Positions 26,401-33,627 of a DNA stretch of 64,000 bases are shown here, in pieces. The DNA comes from CAWALV01 sp963782965 (GTDB lineage Bacteria > Actinomycetota > Actinomycetes > Acidothermales > Acidothermaceae). Position 1 is the first letter of the stretch. Each line of letters opens with the position of its first letter. The position numbers and the translations under genes were made by a program. Where the stretch lies: positions 1,270,894-1,334,893 of the forward strand of contig CAWALV010000002.1 of assembly GCA_963782965.1 (NCBI GenBank), given 5' to 3'. Under the pieces are notes generated by a model. It saw only the letters and a list, made by a program, of their open reading frames with translations. It made no database searches and was not told the DNA's origin.

Positions 26401-27864
26401 TCAGTGCCCGATCTCGACCTTGGCGACACTGGCCCAGAAGTAGCGTGACTCGGGGTTCTTCTTCGGCGACACCGTGAGGCGAAACGTGTGCTCGCCGGGT
26501 TGGAGTTCGCCGGACTCCCACATCATGGTGTGGGCGGCGCGGTACGGGGAGTAGAAGTCGATGAGCTGCGGCTCGCCGGCGTCGATCGTGACTTCTGCCA
26601 TGCCCTGTTGCTTGTCGAGGCAGCCGAAGAAGCGAAGCCGTCTGCCGACGAATCGCAGCTTCACCTGATCTCCGGCCACACAGCTGTAAGCGTCACCGCC
26701 GGCGTCGGTCTCGTATCCGTTGCCGTGCAACCAGGCGCCGGTGTAGGTGAACTCGTTCAGGCCGGTCCCGACGACGTAGTCGAGAACTGTCGTGACGCCG
26801 TTGAGGGTCGTTGTGCCTTCGCGGTTACGTTCGGCCTGGTCGACCTCGACCTCTCCGCCGTCGTCGATCACCGCTTGGAAGCGGCCGACCGCGAACCCCT
26901 CGACGACGTCGCGAAACGCCGTCTCTATGCGCGCGAACTCCTCGTTCTTCGCGGCGTCCGTTTGGGCGCCTGCGTACGCGACGGCGCGCGCCCGATCGTG
27001 CACGGACGAGACGCGACTCGAGATGTCCGACGCACCGTCGGCAGCTGCCGCAGAGACGAACCCGATCTCGCGCGTCGTGGCGGTCTGCTGTGTCACCGCG
27101 CTGGCTATGGACGCCGTGCTCTCCCGGATGTCCGACATCGTGCCGCTCATCTGGTCGATCGTGCGATAGGCCTTCTGCGAGCTGTCGTCGATGCCGGCGA
27201 CGATGGCGCGGACGTCGTCGGTCGCGCGCGCCGTCTGCTCGGCCAGTTCGTTGACCTCTGCGGCGACGACCGCGAAGCCACGGCCGGCTGCTCCCGCGCG
27301 CTGCGCTTCGATCTTCGCGTTCAGGGCGAGCAGGTGGGTGCGGCGGGCGATCGTCGTGATGGCGTTGGCGACCTCCCCGATTCCGTGGAGCGCAGAGCTG
27401 AGTTCGCGGACCCCGGCAGCCGCCGACACTCCTTGGTCGGCCGCCGTCGACGCGATCTCCGCGGCGATGCCGGCATGGCGGGCGATTTCGTTGATCGTCG
27501 AGTTGAGTTCCTCGGTGGCCGCTGCCACAACGCCGACGTTGTCGGACACCGACTCTGCCGTGACCCCGACGTCGTACGCCTGGCCGGCCGTCAGCTCGGC
27601 ACTGTCGAGCATCTGCTTGTGTGAGTCGAAGGCGGCGAGCCGCGCGTCGTGCATGCGATCGAGGCCCTGCTGCACGGTGCCGACAACCGTGACGAAGCGT
27701 GCGATCAGCAGGTCGACGTCGCGCTCGACCGCACCCAGCGCATCGTCGTGCGTCGCCCCCGTGGCGGCAGTGAGGTCGCCCGCCAGGGCACGTTGCAACA
27801 CGTGGGAGAGCCGTCGAATGCGCTTCCTACGTTGCCCGAACTCGATCAATCCGGCGATGTGCAT
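26401..27864 (-). CDS. soluble methyl-accepting chemoreceptor-like protein with C-terminal carbohydrate-binding-like domain
   Basis: A 487-residue protein without membrane segment or signal peptide. Residues about 90-310 form an MCP signalling coiled coil with the hairpin tip RRTHLLALNAKIEAQRAG, then GRGFAVVAAEVNELAEQ. Residues about 345-487 form a beta-rich domain: NEFTYTGAWLHGNGYETDAG, LRFVGRRLRFFGCLDKQQG, DFYSPYR, GELQPGEHTFRLTV. This pattern is common at the ends of secreted glycoside hydrolases. Such a fusion in the cytoplasm is unexpected. No CheA/CheW genes are in the window. It may act as a structural or signalling coil rather than in chemotaxis. Confidence 0.75.
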   Translation of the reverse strand: MHIAGLIEFGQRRKRIRRLSHVLQRALAGDLTAATGATHDDALGAVERDVDLLIARFVTVVGTVQQGLDRMHDARLAAFDSHKQMLDSAELTAGQAYDVGVTAESVSDNVGVVAAATEELNSTINEIARHAGIAAEIASTAADQGVSAAAGVRELSSALHGIGEVANAITTIARRTHLLALNAKIEAQRAGAAGRGFAVVAAEVNELAEQTARATDDVRAIVAGIDDSSQKAYRTIDQMSGTMSDIRESTASIASAVTQQTATTREIGFVSAAAADGASDISSRVSSVHDRARAVAYAGAQTDAAKNEEFARIETAFRDVVEGFAVGRFQAVIDDGGEVEVDQAERNREGTTTLNGVTTVLDYVVGTGLNEFTYTGAWLHGNGYETDAGGDAYSCVAGDQVKLRFVGRRLRFFGCLDKQQGMAEVTIDAGEPQLIDFYSPYRAAHTMMWESGELQPGEHTFRLTVSPKKNPESRYFWASVAKVEIGH

Positions 27865-27982
27865 GGCCTCCTGCCAGGTGGCTTCCCCTTGGTTCTTCGA
27901 CCGCGCGAGAGCCGGCTTGAGAGCTTCACCGCACCCCGCTGCACGCCGTGCGTGGTCGCAGTTGCGCCGGTAGTGCCGCAGC

Positions 27983-29809
27983 TCAACGCAGGGTGATGAT
28001 CCACGCGGTGCCGATCGCGGCGAGGCCGAACGCGAACCACGTCGCGTATTCGCCGAGTGCGCCCGAATGTACGGCTTTCAAGCCGCGGACGGCGGGCATA
28101 GCGCGCCGCACCGCCGTTGCCAGCCCGCGCACTCGCTGCCACCACAACATGAGGACGGCGAGGAGCAGGGCACCCGCGACGGACGCCGCCGCTGTCGTAT
28201 ACGCGGCGACGGGCAGCGCCGAACCGTGCAGCGCGGTGAGCGGCGCGGGCGGCTTCCCTCCCAGCACCTCGGCCACATACCCGTGATGATCGACGAACCG
28301 TCGCGCCGCATCAACGGCGTACGCACCGAGATGGGGTGCGGCAGACAGCGCTATGCCGACGACGGCGAGTGCGGCCGCCGGCGCCACCAGCATCACTTCG
28401 GGCGGGGTCGACGCCGCTTCTGGCTCGCCCTCCACCGGTTCGTCGGGTTCTTCGGTGAGAAGGACGTCGTCCTGGCTTCCCCAGCCAAGGAAGATGCGGG
28501 CGGTCGCACGAAGGACGGCGCCACCGGTCAGTGCCGTGGCCACGGCGAGCAGTGGTGAGAGCCAGGGGAGCCCGGCATCCTGGGCGCCCGCAGTGATCAA
28601 CCCGCGGCCCGCGAACGTGCCGGTGAACGGCAGGACCGCAAGCCCGAGACCACACACGACGAAGACGACGCCCACGGGTGCATGGTGCCGACGGCGGCCG
28701 CGGCCGAAGAGCAACAACTCATCGCTCGCCCCCAAGTAGTGCACGGCGATGCCGATCGCCAGGAACAGCCCGCCCTTGAGCAGGCCGTCGGCGACGAGGT
28801 AAGAGGTGCTCCCGGCGAGCCCGCGCGCGTTCAGCAGCCCGATGCCGGCGAGGAAGATGCCTCCTTGGGACACGGTGAGGAAGGCGACCATCCGCTTGAG
28901 GTCGGACTGCAGCACGCACATGACCGCGCCGACCAGCGCCGACGCGACACCGATGCTCAGGAGTACGGCACGTACTGCGCCGGCCGATGAGGCGAAAGCT
29001 CCCGCGTAGCCGTGCCAGTAGATCTTCGCGATGGTGTGATAGGCCAGGTCGCTCATCACACCGCAGAACAGCACCGAGACCGGTGCCGGTGCGACGGCGT
29101 ACGCGTCGGAGAGCCAGAAGTGGAACGGTACAGCGCCGGCTTTGACCAAGAAGCCCGTGACGAGGAGGCCGAACGAGAGTGCGACGGCCGCGTTGCGGGG
29201 TGCACCGTCGAGCGTGTGCGCGATCTGCGCAAGGTTGAGCGCGCCGGTGCGGGCATAGATGACTGCGATGCCCATCATCACGGTGAACGCGCCGATGCTG
29301 TTGATGACTGCGAAGTTGATGGCCCCCTGGAGGACGCTCGGTTGCGTGATGCGATAGCCGCAGAGGGCGAAGCCGCACACGCCCATCAGCTCGAACCACA
29401 CGAACAGGTCGAAGATGTCGGCGGCGAAGGCGAAACCGATCAGGCCGCCGAGGAACGCGAGCATCATTGAGTAGTAGAGATGGCGAACCTCGTCGAAGAG
29501 CCGCCACGAGAACACGAAGGCCGCCAGCATCAGCGCTCCCGCCAGGGCGGCAAGTGTCGCCGCGAACGGGTCGACGACGAAAGCGATGCCCAGGGCCACG
29601 TGGCCGTCCGGTTTCCAGCCACCGAACCAGTAGACGACGTCGCTGCTCTGTGTCGCGATCAGCAACCGCAGCGACATCGCGGTGACAGCTGCCGCGGTCA
29701 GGATGCCGACCAGCTCGCCGACACGACGCGGGACGTGATGGCCGAGCCCGGCAATCGCCGCTGCGCTGATCAAAGGCAGCGCGACGACGAGCGCGACGAG
29801 TGCGTGCAT
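27983..29809 (-). CDS. mnhD: Mrp Na+/H+ antiporter subunit D
   Basis: A 608-residue, roughly 14-helix member of the proton-pumping NuoL/M/N-like family. FVWFELMGVCGFALCGYRI holds the helix-5 Glu, and QSDLKRMVAFLTVSQGGIFLAGIG the conserved Lys region, both needed for proton movement. As the last gene of a seven-gene Mrp operon, and the only full-size NuoL-like subunit there, it probably provides the antiporter channel. It begins one base after the subunit C stop. A hydrophilic insert (EEPDEPVEGEPEAAS) lies near residue 455. Confidence 0.9.
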   Translation of the reverse strand: MHALVALVVALPLISAAAIAGLGHHVPRRVGELVGILTAAAVTAMSLRLLIATQSSDVVYWFGGWKPDGHVALGIAFVVDPFAATLAALAGALMLAAFVFSWRLFDEVRHLYYSMMLAFLGGLIGFAFAADIFDLFVWFELMGVCGFALCGYRITQPSVLQGAINFAVINSIGAFTVMMGIAVIYARTGALNLAQIAHTLDGAPRNAAVALSFGLLVTGFLVKAGAVPFHFWLSDAYAVAPAPVSVLFCGVMSDLAYHTIAKIYWHGYAGAFASSAGAVRAVLLSIGVASALVGAVMCVLQSDLKRMVAFLTVSQGGIFLAGIGLLNARGLAGSTSYLVADGLLKGGLFLAIGIAVHYLGASDELLLFGRGRRRHHAPVGVVFVVCGLGLAVLPFTGTFAGRGLITAGAQDAGLPWLSPLLAVATALTGGAVLRATARIFLGWGSQDDVLLTEEPDEPVEGEPEAASTPPEVMLVAPAAALAVVGIALSAAPHLGAYAVDAARRFVDHHGYVAEVLGGKPPAPLTALHGSALPVAAYTTAAASVAGALLLAVLMLWWQRVRGLATAVRRAMPAVRGLKAVHSGALGEYATWFAFGLAAIGTAWIITLR

Positions 29810-29810
29810 G

Positions 29811-30161
29811 TCAGCCCTGCAACTCGCGCAGTTCGTCGGGGTCGACCGTGCCGGCGCGCCGATGCGTTTGGATCGCCAGCGAGAGGATCAGCGCGAGGAC
29901 GACCACGCTCACGACGATGTCGGTGAGGGTGAGTGCCTGGACGACGGGATCGACCGCGTGGGCGGGGGGCGGGCCAGATGTCTGTTGGATCGGCGGGGCG
30001 CCCCCGGTTCGGTACCCGACCGCGAGAAGTGCGATGTAGGTCGACGACTGCATGACTGTGAGGCAGACCGCGACGTGCAGGAGATCGTGGCTGTTGATGA
30101 CGCCATAGAGGCCGACGACGAAGACGAGTGCCGCGACGACGTAGGGATAGAGGGCCATCAC
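29811..30161 (-). CDS. mnhC: Mrp antiporter subunit C (NuoK-like)
   Basis: A 116-residue, three-helix NuoK-like subunit. ALVFVVGLYGVINSHDLLHVAVCLTVM is helix 1-2 and ALTLTDIVVSVVVLALILSLA helix 3 with its typical LT.IVI pattern. ATG codons at 30161 and 30158 are adjacent; either may be used. It lies six bases after subunit B and one base before subunit D. Confidence 0.92.
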   Translation of the reverse strand: MMALYPYVVAALVFVVGLYGVINSHDLLHVAVCLTVMQSSTYIALLAVGYRTGGAPPIQQTSGPPPAHAVDPVVQALTLTDIVVSVVVLALILSLAIQTHRRAGTVDPDELRELQG

Positions 30162-30167
30162 GCGTCG

Positions 30168-30911
30168 TCAGTCTTCCGTCGCGCCTTGCAGGGTTTGCAC
30201 ATATTGGCCGAGGAACTCGTGCGAAATCAGCACCACGGCGGCGCTGACCTCGACCGCCGCGGCCCAGTTCAGCGCGGCAATCGTGCCACCGGAAACCAGG
30301 GTGCCGGCGTTGCCCTTGGCCATCACGTTCTCGAGGAACGTCGCCCCGGCGGCGAGTCCGAGCAGACCGATGCCGACGTAGCCCCCCGCACCGATCGCCC
30401 CGACGGCGTCGACAGCAGCGGTGGGCGTGGCACGGCGGAGCGTGCGGTAGCTGCCGCCGAGCCAAAGCAGCGCCAAGCCGGCTGCGATGGCCACCCCACC
30501 TTGGAATCCGCCGCCCGGCGTGACGTAACCGTAGGCCGCGATCCACAGACCGAGCAGCACAGTCACAGGCGCCATCGTCGAGCCGGTCAGGCGGTGCGCG
30601 TCGTCACGGACGACGTCGTGCGGGCGCTGCTCCTCAGCCTCCTGCGACGAACGCAGCAACAAGGCCACTCCGCCCGCAGCAGCGAACATGATGAACTCCT
30701 CCGCCATGGTGTCGAGGCCGCGGTAATCGAACACGACCGCGCTCACCAGGTTGGAGACGTGAAGGCGCGCCTTCGCGGTGGCGTCGATGACGTCGCCGTA
30801 CGGGCCGTGGTAGTGACCGAAGTCCGGTACACCGGCGAAGGCCGTCACCAGCAAGGCGGCGACCACGAGAAGTAGCGGTACCGCCACGATGCTGCGAACC
30901 CGGCGCTTCAC
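30168..30911 (-). CDS. mnhB: Mrp antiporter subunit B with MbhE-like N-terminus
   Basis: A 247-residue membrane protein. The first about 85 residues look like the MbhE-type piece normally at the end of a long MnhA (FGHYHGPYGDVIDATAKARLHVSNLVSAVVFDYRGLDTMAE reduced to two helices), and the rest is MnhB (VTVLLGLWIAAYGYVTPGGGFQGGV). GTG 30911 overlaps the previous stop by four bases. The fusion indicates an Mbh-like split of the large A subunit. Confidence 0.88.
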   Translation of the reverse strand: MKRRVRSIVAVPLLLVVAALLVTAFAGVPDFGHYHGPYGDVIDATAKARLHVSNLVSAVVFDYRGLDTMAEEFIMFAAAGGVALLLRSSQEAEEQRPHDVVRDDAHRLTGSTMAPVTVLLGLWIAAYGYVTPGGGFQGGVAIAAGLALLWLGGSYRTLRRATPTAAVDAVGAIGAGGYVGIGLLGLAAGATFLENVMAKGNAGTLVSGGTIAALNWAAAVEVSAAVVLISHEFLGQYVQTLQGATED

Positions 30912-31162
30912 TCGTGCTTCCTGCCAGTGCGTCCCTTCCGCACCTTGTAGATCGCGGCGAGTAGGACCAGTGGGTAGGCGACGGTGCTCACAACCAGCTG
31001 GCTGATCGCTACGTCGGGAGCGGCGAGCGTGACGAAAAGCACCACGAGCAGCAACCCGAACAGCCCGTTGACGACAGCCTGCCGCAGCGGGTCTGTCGTG
31101 AACACCACCGCGGCGGCGGTCAGGAGGACCAGCGTCAACGCGACTGCCTGGAGAGCCGGCAT
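30908..31162 (-). CDS. Mrp/Mbh antiporter subunit, MbhD-like (DUF4040)
   Basis: An 84-residue protein with three helices and the DUF4040/MbhD motif APDVAISQLVVSTVAYPLVLLA. In canonical Mrp operons this is the C-terminal part of MnhA; here it is free-standing and too short for the ORF normally annotated. ATG 31162 shares a base with the mnhG stop (TGATG), and its own stop overlaps mnhB. Confidence 0.85.
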   Translation of the reverse strand: MPALQAVALTLVLLTAAAVVFTTDPLRQAVVNGLFGLLLVVLFVTLAAPDVAISQLVVSTVAYPLVLLAAIYKVRKGRTGRKHE

Positions 31163-31479
31163 CAGGCGCTCTCCGATTGCCGGAGCTCGGGCCCGACGTC
31201 GCCATGCGTGCGTGCCCTCATGCAGCGTGCCACCGCGATGGTGGCCGACGGCCCCAGCACCAGGGTGAGTATCGCGGCCGCGACGACTTCGACCGTGCCC
31301 GATGTCTGCGGGAACCCGTGGATCGCTGCTGCCACCCCGATAAGCAGTGGCCCGAGAGTGCTGCCGGCCGCCGCGTAGTGCAGGCGGTCGTAGGCGCTGC
31401 GCACCACGATCAGGCCGACGCAGCAGACGAGTTGCGCTGCGACTCCGAGCGTGAGCAGGGTAACGGCCGCGGCGGTCAT
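31162..31479 (-). CDS. mnhG: Mrp antiporter subunit G
   Basis: A 105-residue, three-helix subunit with RSAYDRLHYAAAGSTLGPLLI, the family hallmark (DRLHAA..atTLG). It overlaps mnhF by four bases and the MbhD-like gene by one. It is part of the membrane Na+/H+ antiporter complex, helping pH and sodium homeostasis. Confidence 0.92.
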   Translation of the reverse strand: MTAAAVTLLTLGVAAQLVCCVGLIVVRSAYDRLHYAAAGSTLGPLLIGVAAAIHGFPQTSGTVEVVAAAILTLVLGPSATIAVARCMRARTHGDVGPELRQSESA

Positions 31480-31739
31480 GGCTCACGCCCGAGGAAGCGC
31501 GCGTAGACCAGCACGCTCACCCAACCGAGAACGGCCGCGATGAGTGCGACCCCTGTGTAAGAGGCAGAAGCTTCACCCGCTGCGATGCAGATGAGCACGA
31601 GTGTCGTCGTCGGGCCGGCCAGGAGAAGCGCCGCCAGCCCGTGCAGCTCGCCGAAGCGGCCGTGACTTCTCACGATGACCACACCGCAAGGCACCAGACC
31701 GAGGAGCAATGCGGTTGCGGCGGCGAGGTAGGCGTTCAC
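31476..31739 (-). CDS. mnhF: Mrp antiporter subunit F
   Basis: An 87-residue, three-helix subunit. The usual GP...DR motif after helix 1 is partly changed (RSHGRFGELHGLAALLLAGP), but size, topology and the GVALIAAVLGWVSVLVYARFL helix fit MnhF, as does position between E and G. Four-base overlaps with both neighbours. Confidence 0.85.
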   Translation of the reverse strand: MNAYLAAATALLLGLVPCGVVIVRSHGRFGELHGLAALLLAGPTTTLVLICIAAGEASASYTGVALIAAVLGWVSVLVYARFLGREP

Positions 31740-32203
31740 GCCGGCCTTTCCGACGACCGGCGGACGACGAGATCATGCAGCAGGACACGGCCGTCAGCTG
31801 TGGCGTCCACGACGTAGGCGTTGGGGGAAAACGTCGCGAGCGTCTCGACCAGCGCCCGGCGCGCCGCGGATCGAGCGTCATCGCCGAGGGGGCCGTCGGC
31901 ACTGCGGCGGAACGAACTGCGTGGCGGGCGACCCCGTAGCCGGTGAACGAGTTCGCGCGCGACGATGGCGAAGTCGACGACGATAGCTCGGGGGACGCTC
32001 AGCGCTGGCCGAAGGTCGGCGAACCTCACGGTAGACGCCGGCGAGCCGAACCGGCGCACGAGGTAAGCGGCACCGGTGGCGGCAAGCGCGGCAACGGCGC
32101 CGCCCGTTGCGTCCTGCGGTGTCCACGTACCGACGAAAAGCAGCCAGAGCAGCCACAAACCGGCCCACCATGCGGCGAGCCAGGCCGGCGTGACGCCCTT
32201 CAC
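31736..32203 (-). CDS. mnhE: Mrp antiporter subunit E
   Basis: First gene of the Mrp operon. The 155-residue protein has two N-terminal helices (WLLWLLFVGTWTPQDATGG...), then a cytoplasmic domain with FSPNAYVVDATADGRVLLHDLV, the MnhE signature (..SPGT..vd...d.l.vH.l). GTG 32203 is the start. The promoter should lie in the short gap before the CDF gene end, where a terminator-like stem-loop is also found. Confidence 0.9.
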   Translation of the reverse strand: MKGVTPAWLAAWWAGLWLLWLLFVGTWTPQDATGGAVAALAATGAAYLVRRFGSPASTVRFADLRPALSVPRAIVVDFAIVARELVHRLRGRPPRSSFRRSADGPLGDDARSAARRALVETLATFSPNAYVVDATADGRVLLHDLVVRRSSERPA

Positions 32204-32242
32204 GCCGTCGATGATCCCCAGCGGCCGGAGCGCAAAACGCGA

Positions 32243-32266
32243 AGGCGGCGAGGGTCAGCGCCGCCT
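32243..32266 (-). terminator. stem-loop downstream of the CDF exporter gene
   Basis: Inverted repeat AGGCGGCG / CGCCGCCT with an eight-base loop, lying 9 bases past the stop of the minus-strand CDF gene. On the minus strand it is followed by TCGCGTTTTG. This fits an intrinsic-type terminator separating the metal cluster from the Mrp operon, though the T run is short. Confidence 0.55.
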
Positions 32267-32274
32267 GCCCGCAG

Positions 32275-33198
32275 CTAGGCGTGGCGGGCGAGTTCGTGGT
32301 CGGCGTGGCTTGCGGGCTCGAGTTGGAAGGTCGAGTGCTCGACGTCGAAGTGGCCGACCAAACACGCCTGCAGCGTGTCGAGGATCTGCGGTGCGTGGCC
32401 GCTGGCGAAGCAGTGGTTGTCGAGGACGACGTGAGCAGACAGTGTCGGCAGGCCAGACGTGACGGTCCAGGCGTGCAAGTCGTGGACGTCGAGGACGTGC
32501 TCGATCTCGGTCAGGTGCGCGCGCACCTCGTCGAGCGCAACCCCAGGGGGCGCAGCTTCGAGCAGGATCCGACCGGCGTCGCGCAACAACCCCCACGCCG
32601 CCTTGATCATCAGTGCCGCGACGAGCAGCCCGGCAACCGCGTCGGCCCGGGTCCAGCCGGTCAGGAGGATGACGAGACCGGCAGCTGCTGTGGCAGCGAA
32701 GGCGACGAGGTCGGTCACGATGTGGGCGATTGCGCCGCGGACGTTGAGGCTGGAGCGATCGGCCTTCGCCAGGGCCATCGTCGCTGCGACGTTCGTCGCC
32801 GCACCCACGAGGGCGACCGCGAGAACGAGGCCGCCGCCGACGGGTGAGGTGGCGATCAGCCGGCGAATCGCCTCGATCGTGATGACCGCGGCCATGACCG
32901 CGAGCGTCACTCCGTTGCCGGCCGCGGACAGGATCTCGGCGCGCTTGAGGCCGAACGTCCAGACGCCCCCGGCCGGCCGCGCCGCCAGTCGGGCCGCCCA
33001 CACGCTGGCACCTAACGCGGCGACGTCGGTGAGCATGTGGCCCGCATCGGCGAACAGCGCGAGCGAACTCGCAACGACGGCAGCGACGACCTCGCCCACC
33101 ATGAAGGTCGAGATCAGGACGAGCGCGATGGTGAGGTAGCGGCTGTTGCCGCGCCGCATGCTCTCTGACGTGCCGTGGTGGTGCGACGCGTTGCTCAC
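32275..33198 (-). CDS. CDF-family zinc/cobalt exporter
   Basis: Cation-diffusion-facilitator antiporter of 307 residues with six helices. The metal site is HxxxD-like: ADAGHMLTDV in helix 2 and HIVTDLVAF in helix 5. A C-terminal cytoplasmic domain includes DVHDLHAWTVTSG. His-rich N-terminus (ASHHHGTSES). It overlaps the arsR-type regulator by four bases, so the regulator very probably controls it; zinc (or Co/Cd) efflux is expected. Confidence 0.9.
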   Translation of the reverse strand: MSNASHHHGTSESMRRGNSRYLTIALVLISTFMVGEVVAAVVASSLALFADAGHMLTDVAALGASVWAARLAARPAGGVWTFGLKRAEILSAAGNGVTLAVMAAVITIEAIRRLIATSPVGGGLVLAVALVGAATNVAATMALAKADRSSLNVRGAIAHIVTDLVAFAATAAAGLVILLTGWTRADAVAGLLVAALMIKAAWGLLRDAGRILLEAAPPGVALDEVRAHLTEIEHVLDVHDLHAWTVTSGLPTLSAHVVLDNHCFASGHAPQILDTLQACLVGHFDVEHSTFQLEPASHADHELARHA

Positions 33199-33548
33199 CG
33201 CTGCCCCCCGCCGTGCTCGCGGCCGGTTTCGTGCGCGACGTGCTCCAAGGCGAGTTCGAGCAGCATTCGCACGTGACCGTCGGCGAGTGAGTAGTAGGCC
33301 ATCCGTCCCGATCGACGAGCGCGGACGACGCGATACGCGCGCAGGATACGCAGGGCGTGGCTCGTCGCAGATTCACTCATCGAGGCCGCGGCCGCGAGGT
33401 CGCACACGCAGCGCTCCCCGCCCAGCATCGCGACCAGCAGCCGCACCCGCCCCGGGTCGGCGAGGAGCCCGAAGATCTCGGCCAACTCCGCGACGTCCGA
33501 CTCGGCCGGCATCGCGTCGAGCTCGACCACGCCTGAATCCCTGCTCAT
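33195..33548 (-). CDS. ArsR/SmtB-family metal sensor, CzrA-like
   Basis: A 117-residue winged-helix repressor. The alpha5 zinc/cobalt site is present exactly as in CzrA: D90-x-H92-x10-H103-x2-H106. The alpha3N cysteines C47-V-C49 (ERCVCDL) of the ArsR/CadC type are also there, so it has two potential metal sites. The helix-turn-helix is SMSESATSHALRILRAYRVV. Coupled to the CDF exporter by a four-base overlap. An imperfect dyad CATAC-n7-GTATG (33546-33562) spans its start codon and may be its operator. Metal identity is inferred. Confidence 0.88.
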   Translation of the reverse strand: MSRDSGVVELDAMPAESDVAELAEIFGLLADPGRVRLLVAMLGGERCVCDLAAAASMSESATSHALRILRAYRVVRARRSGRMAYYSLADGHVRMLLELALEHVAHETGREHGGGQR

Positions 33549-33627
33549 ACGTTCAGGGTATGGCTCGTTGGCCCCTCTCGAAACCGGATCCGTCCATCTG
33601 GTCGGCCGCCGGACGCTTCCACCCCGG

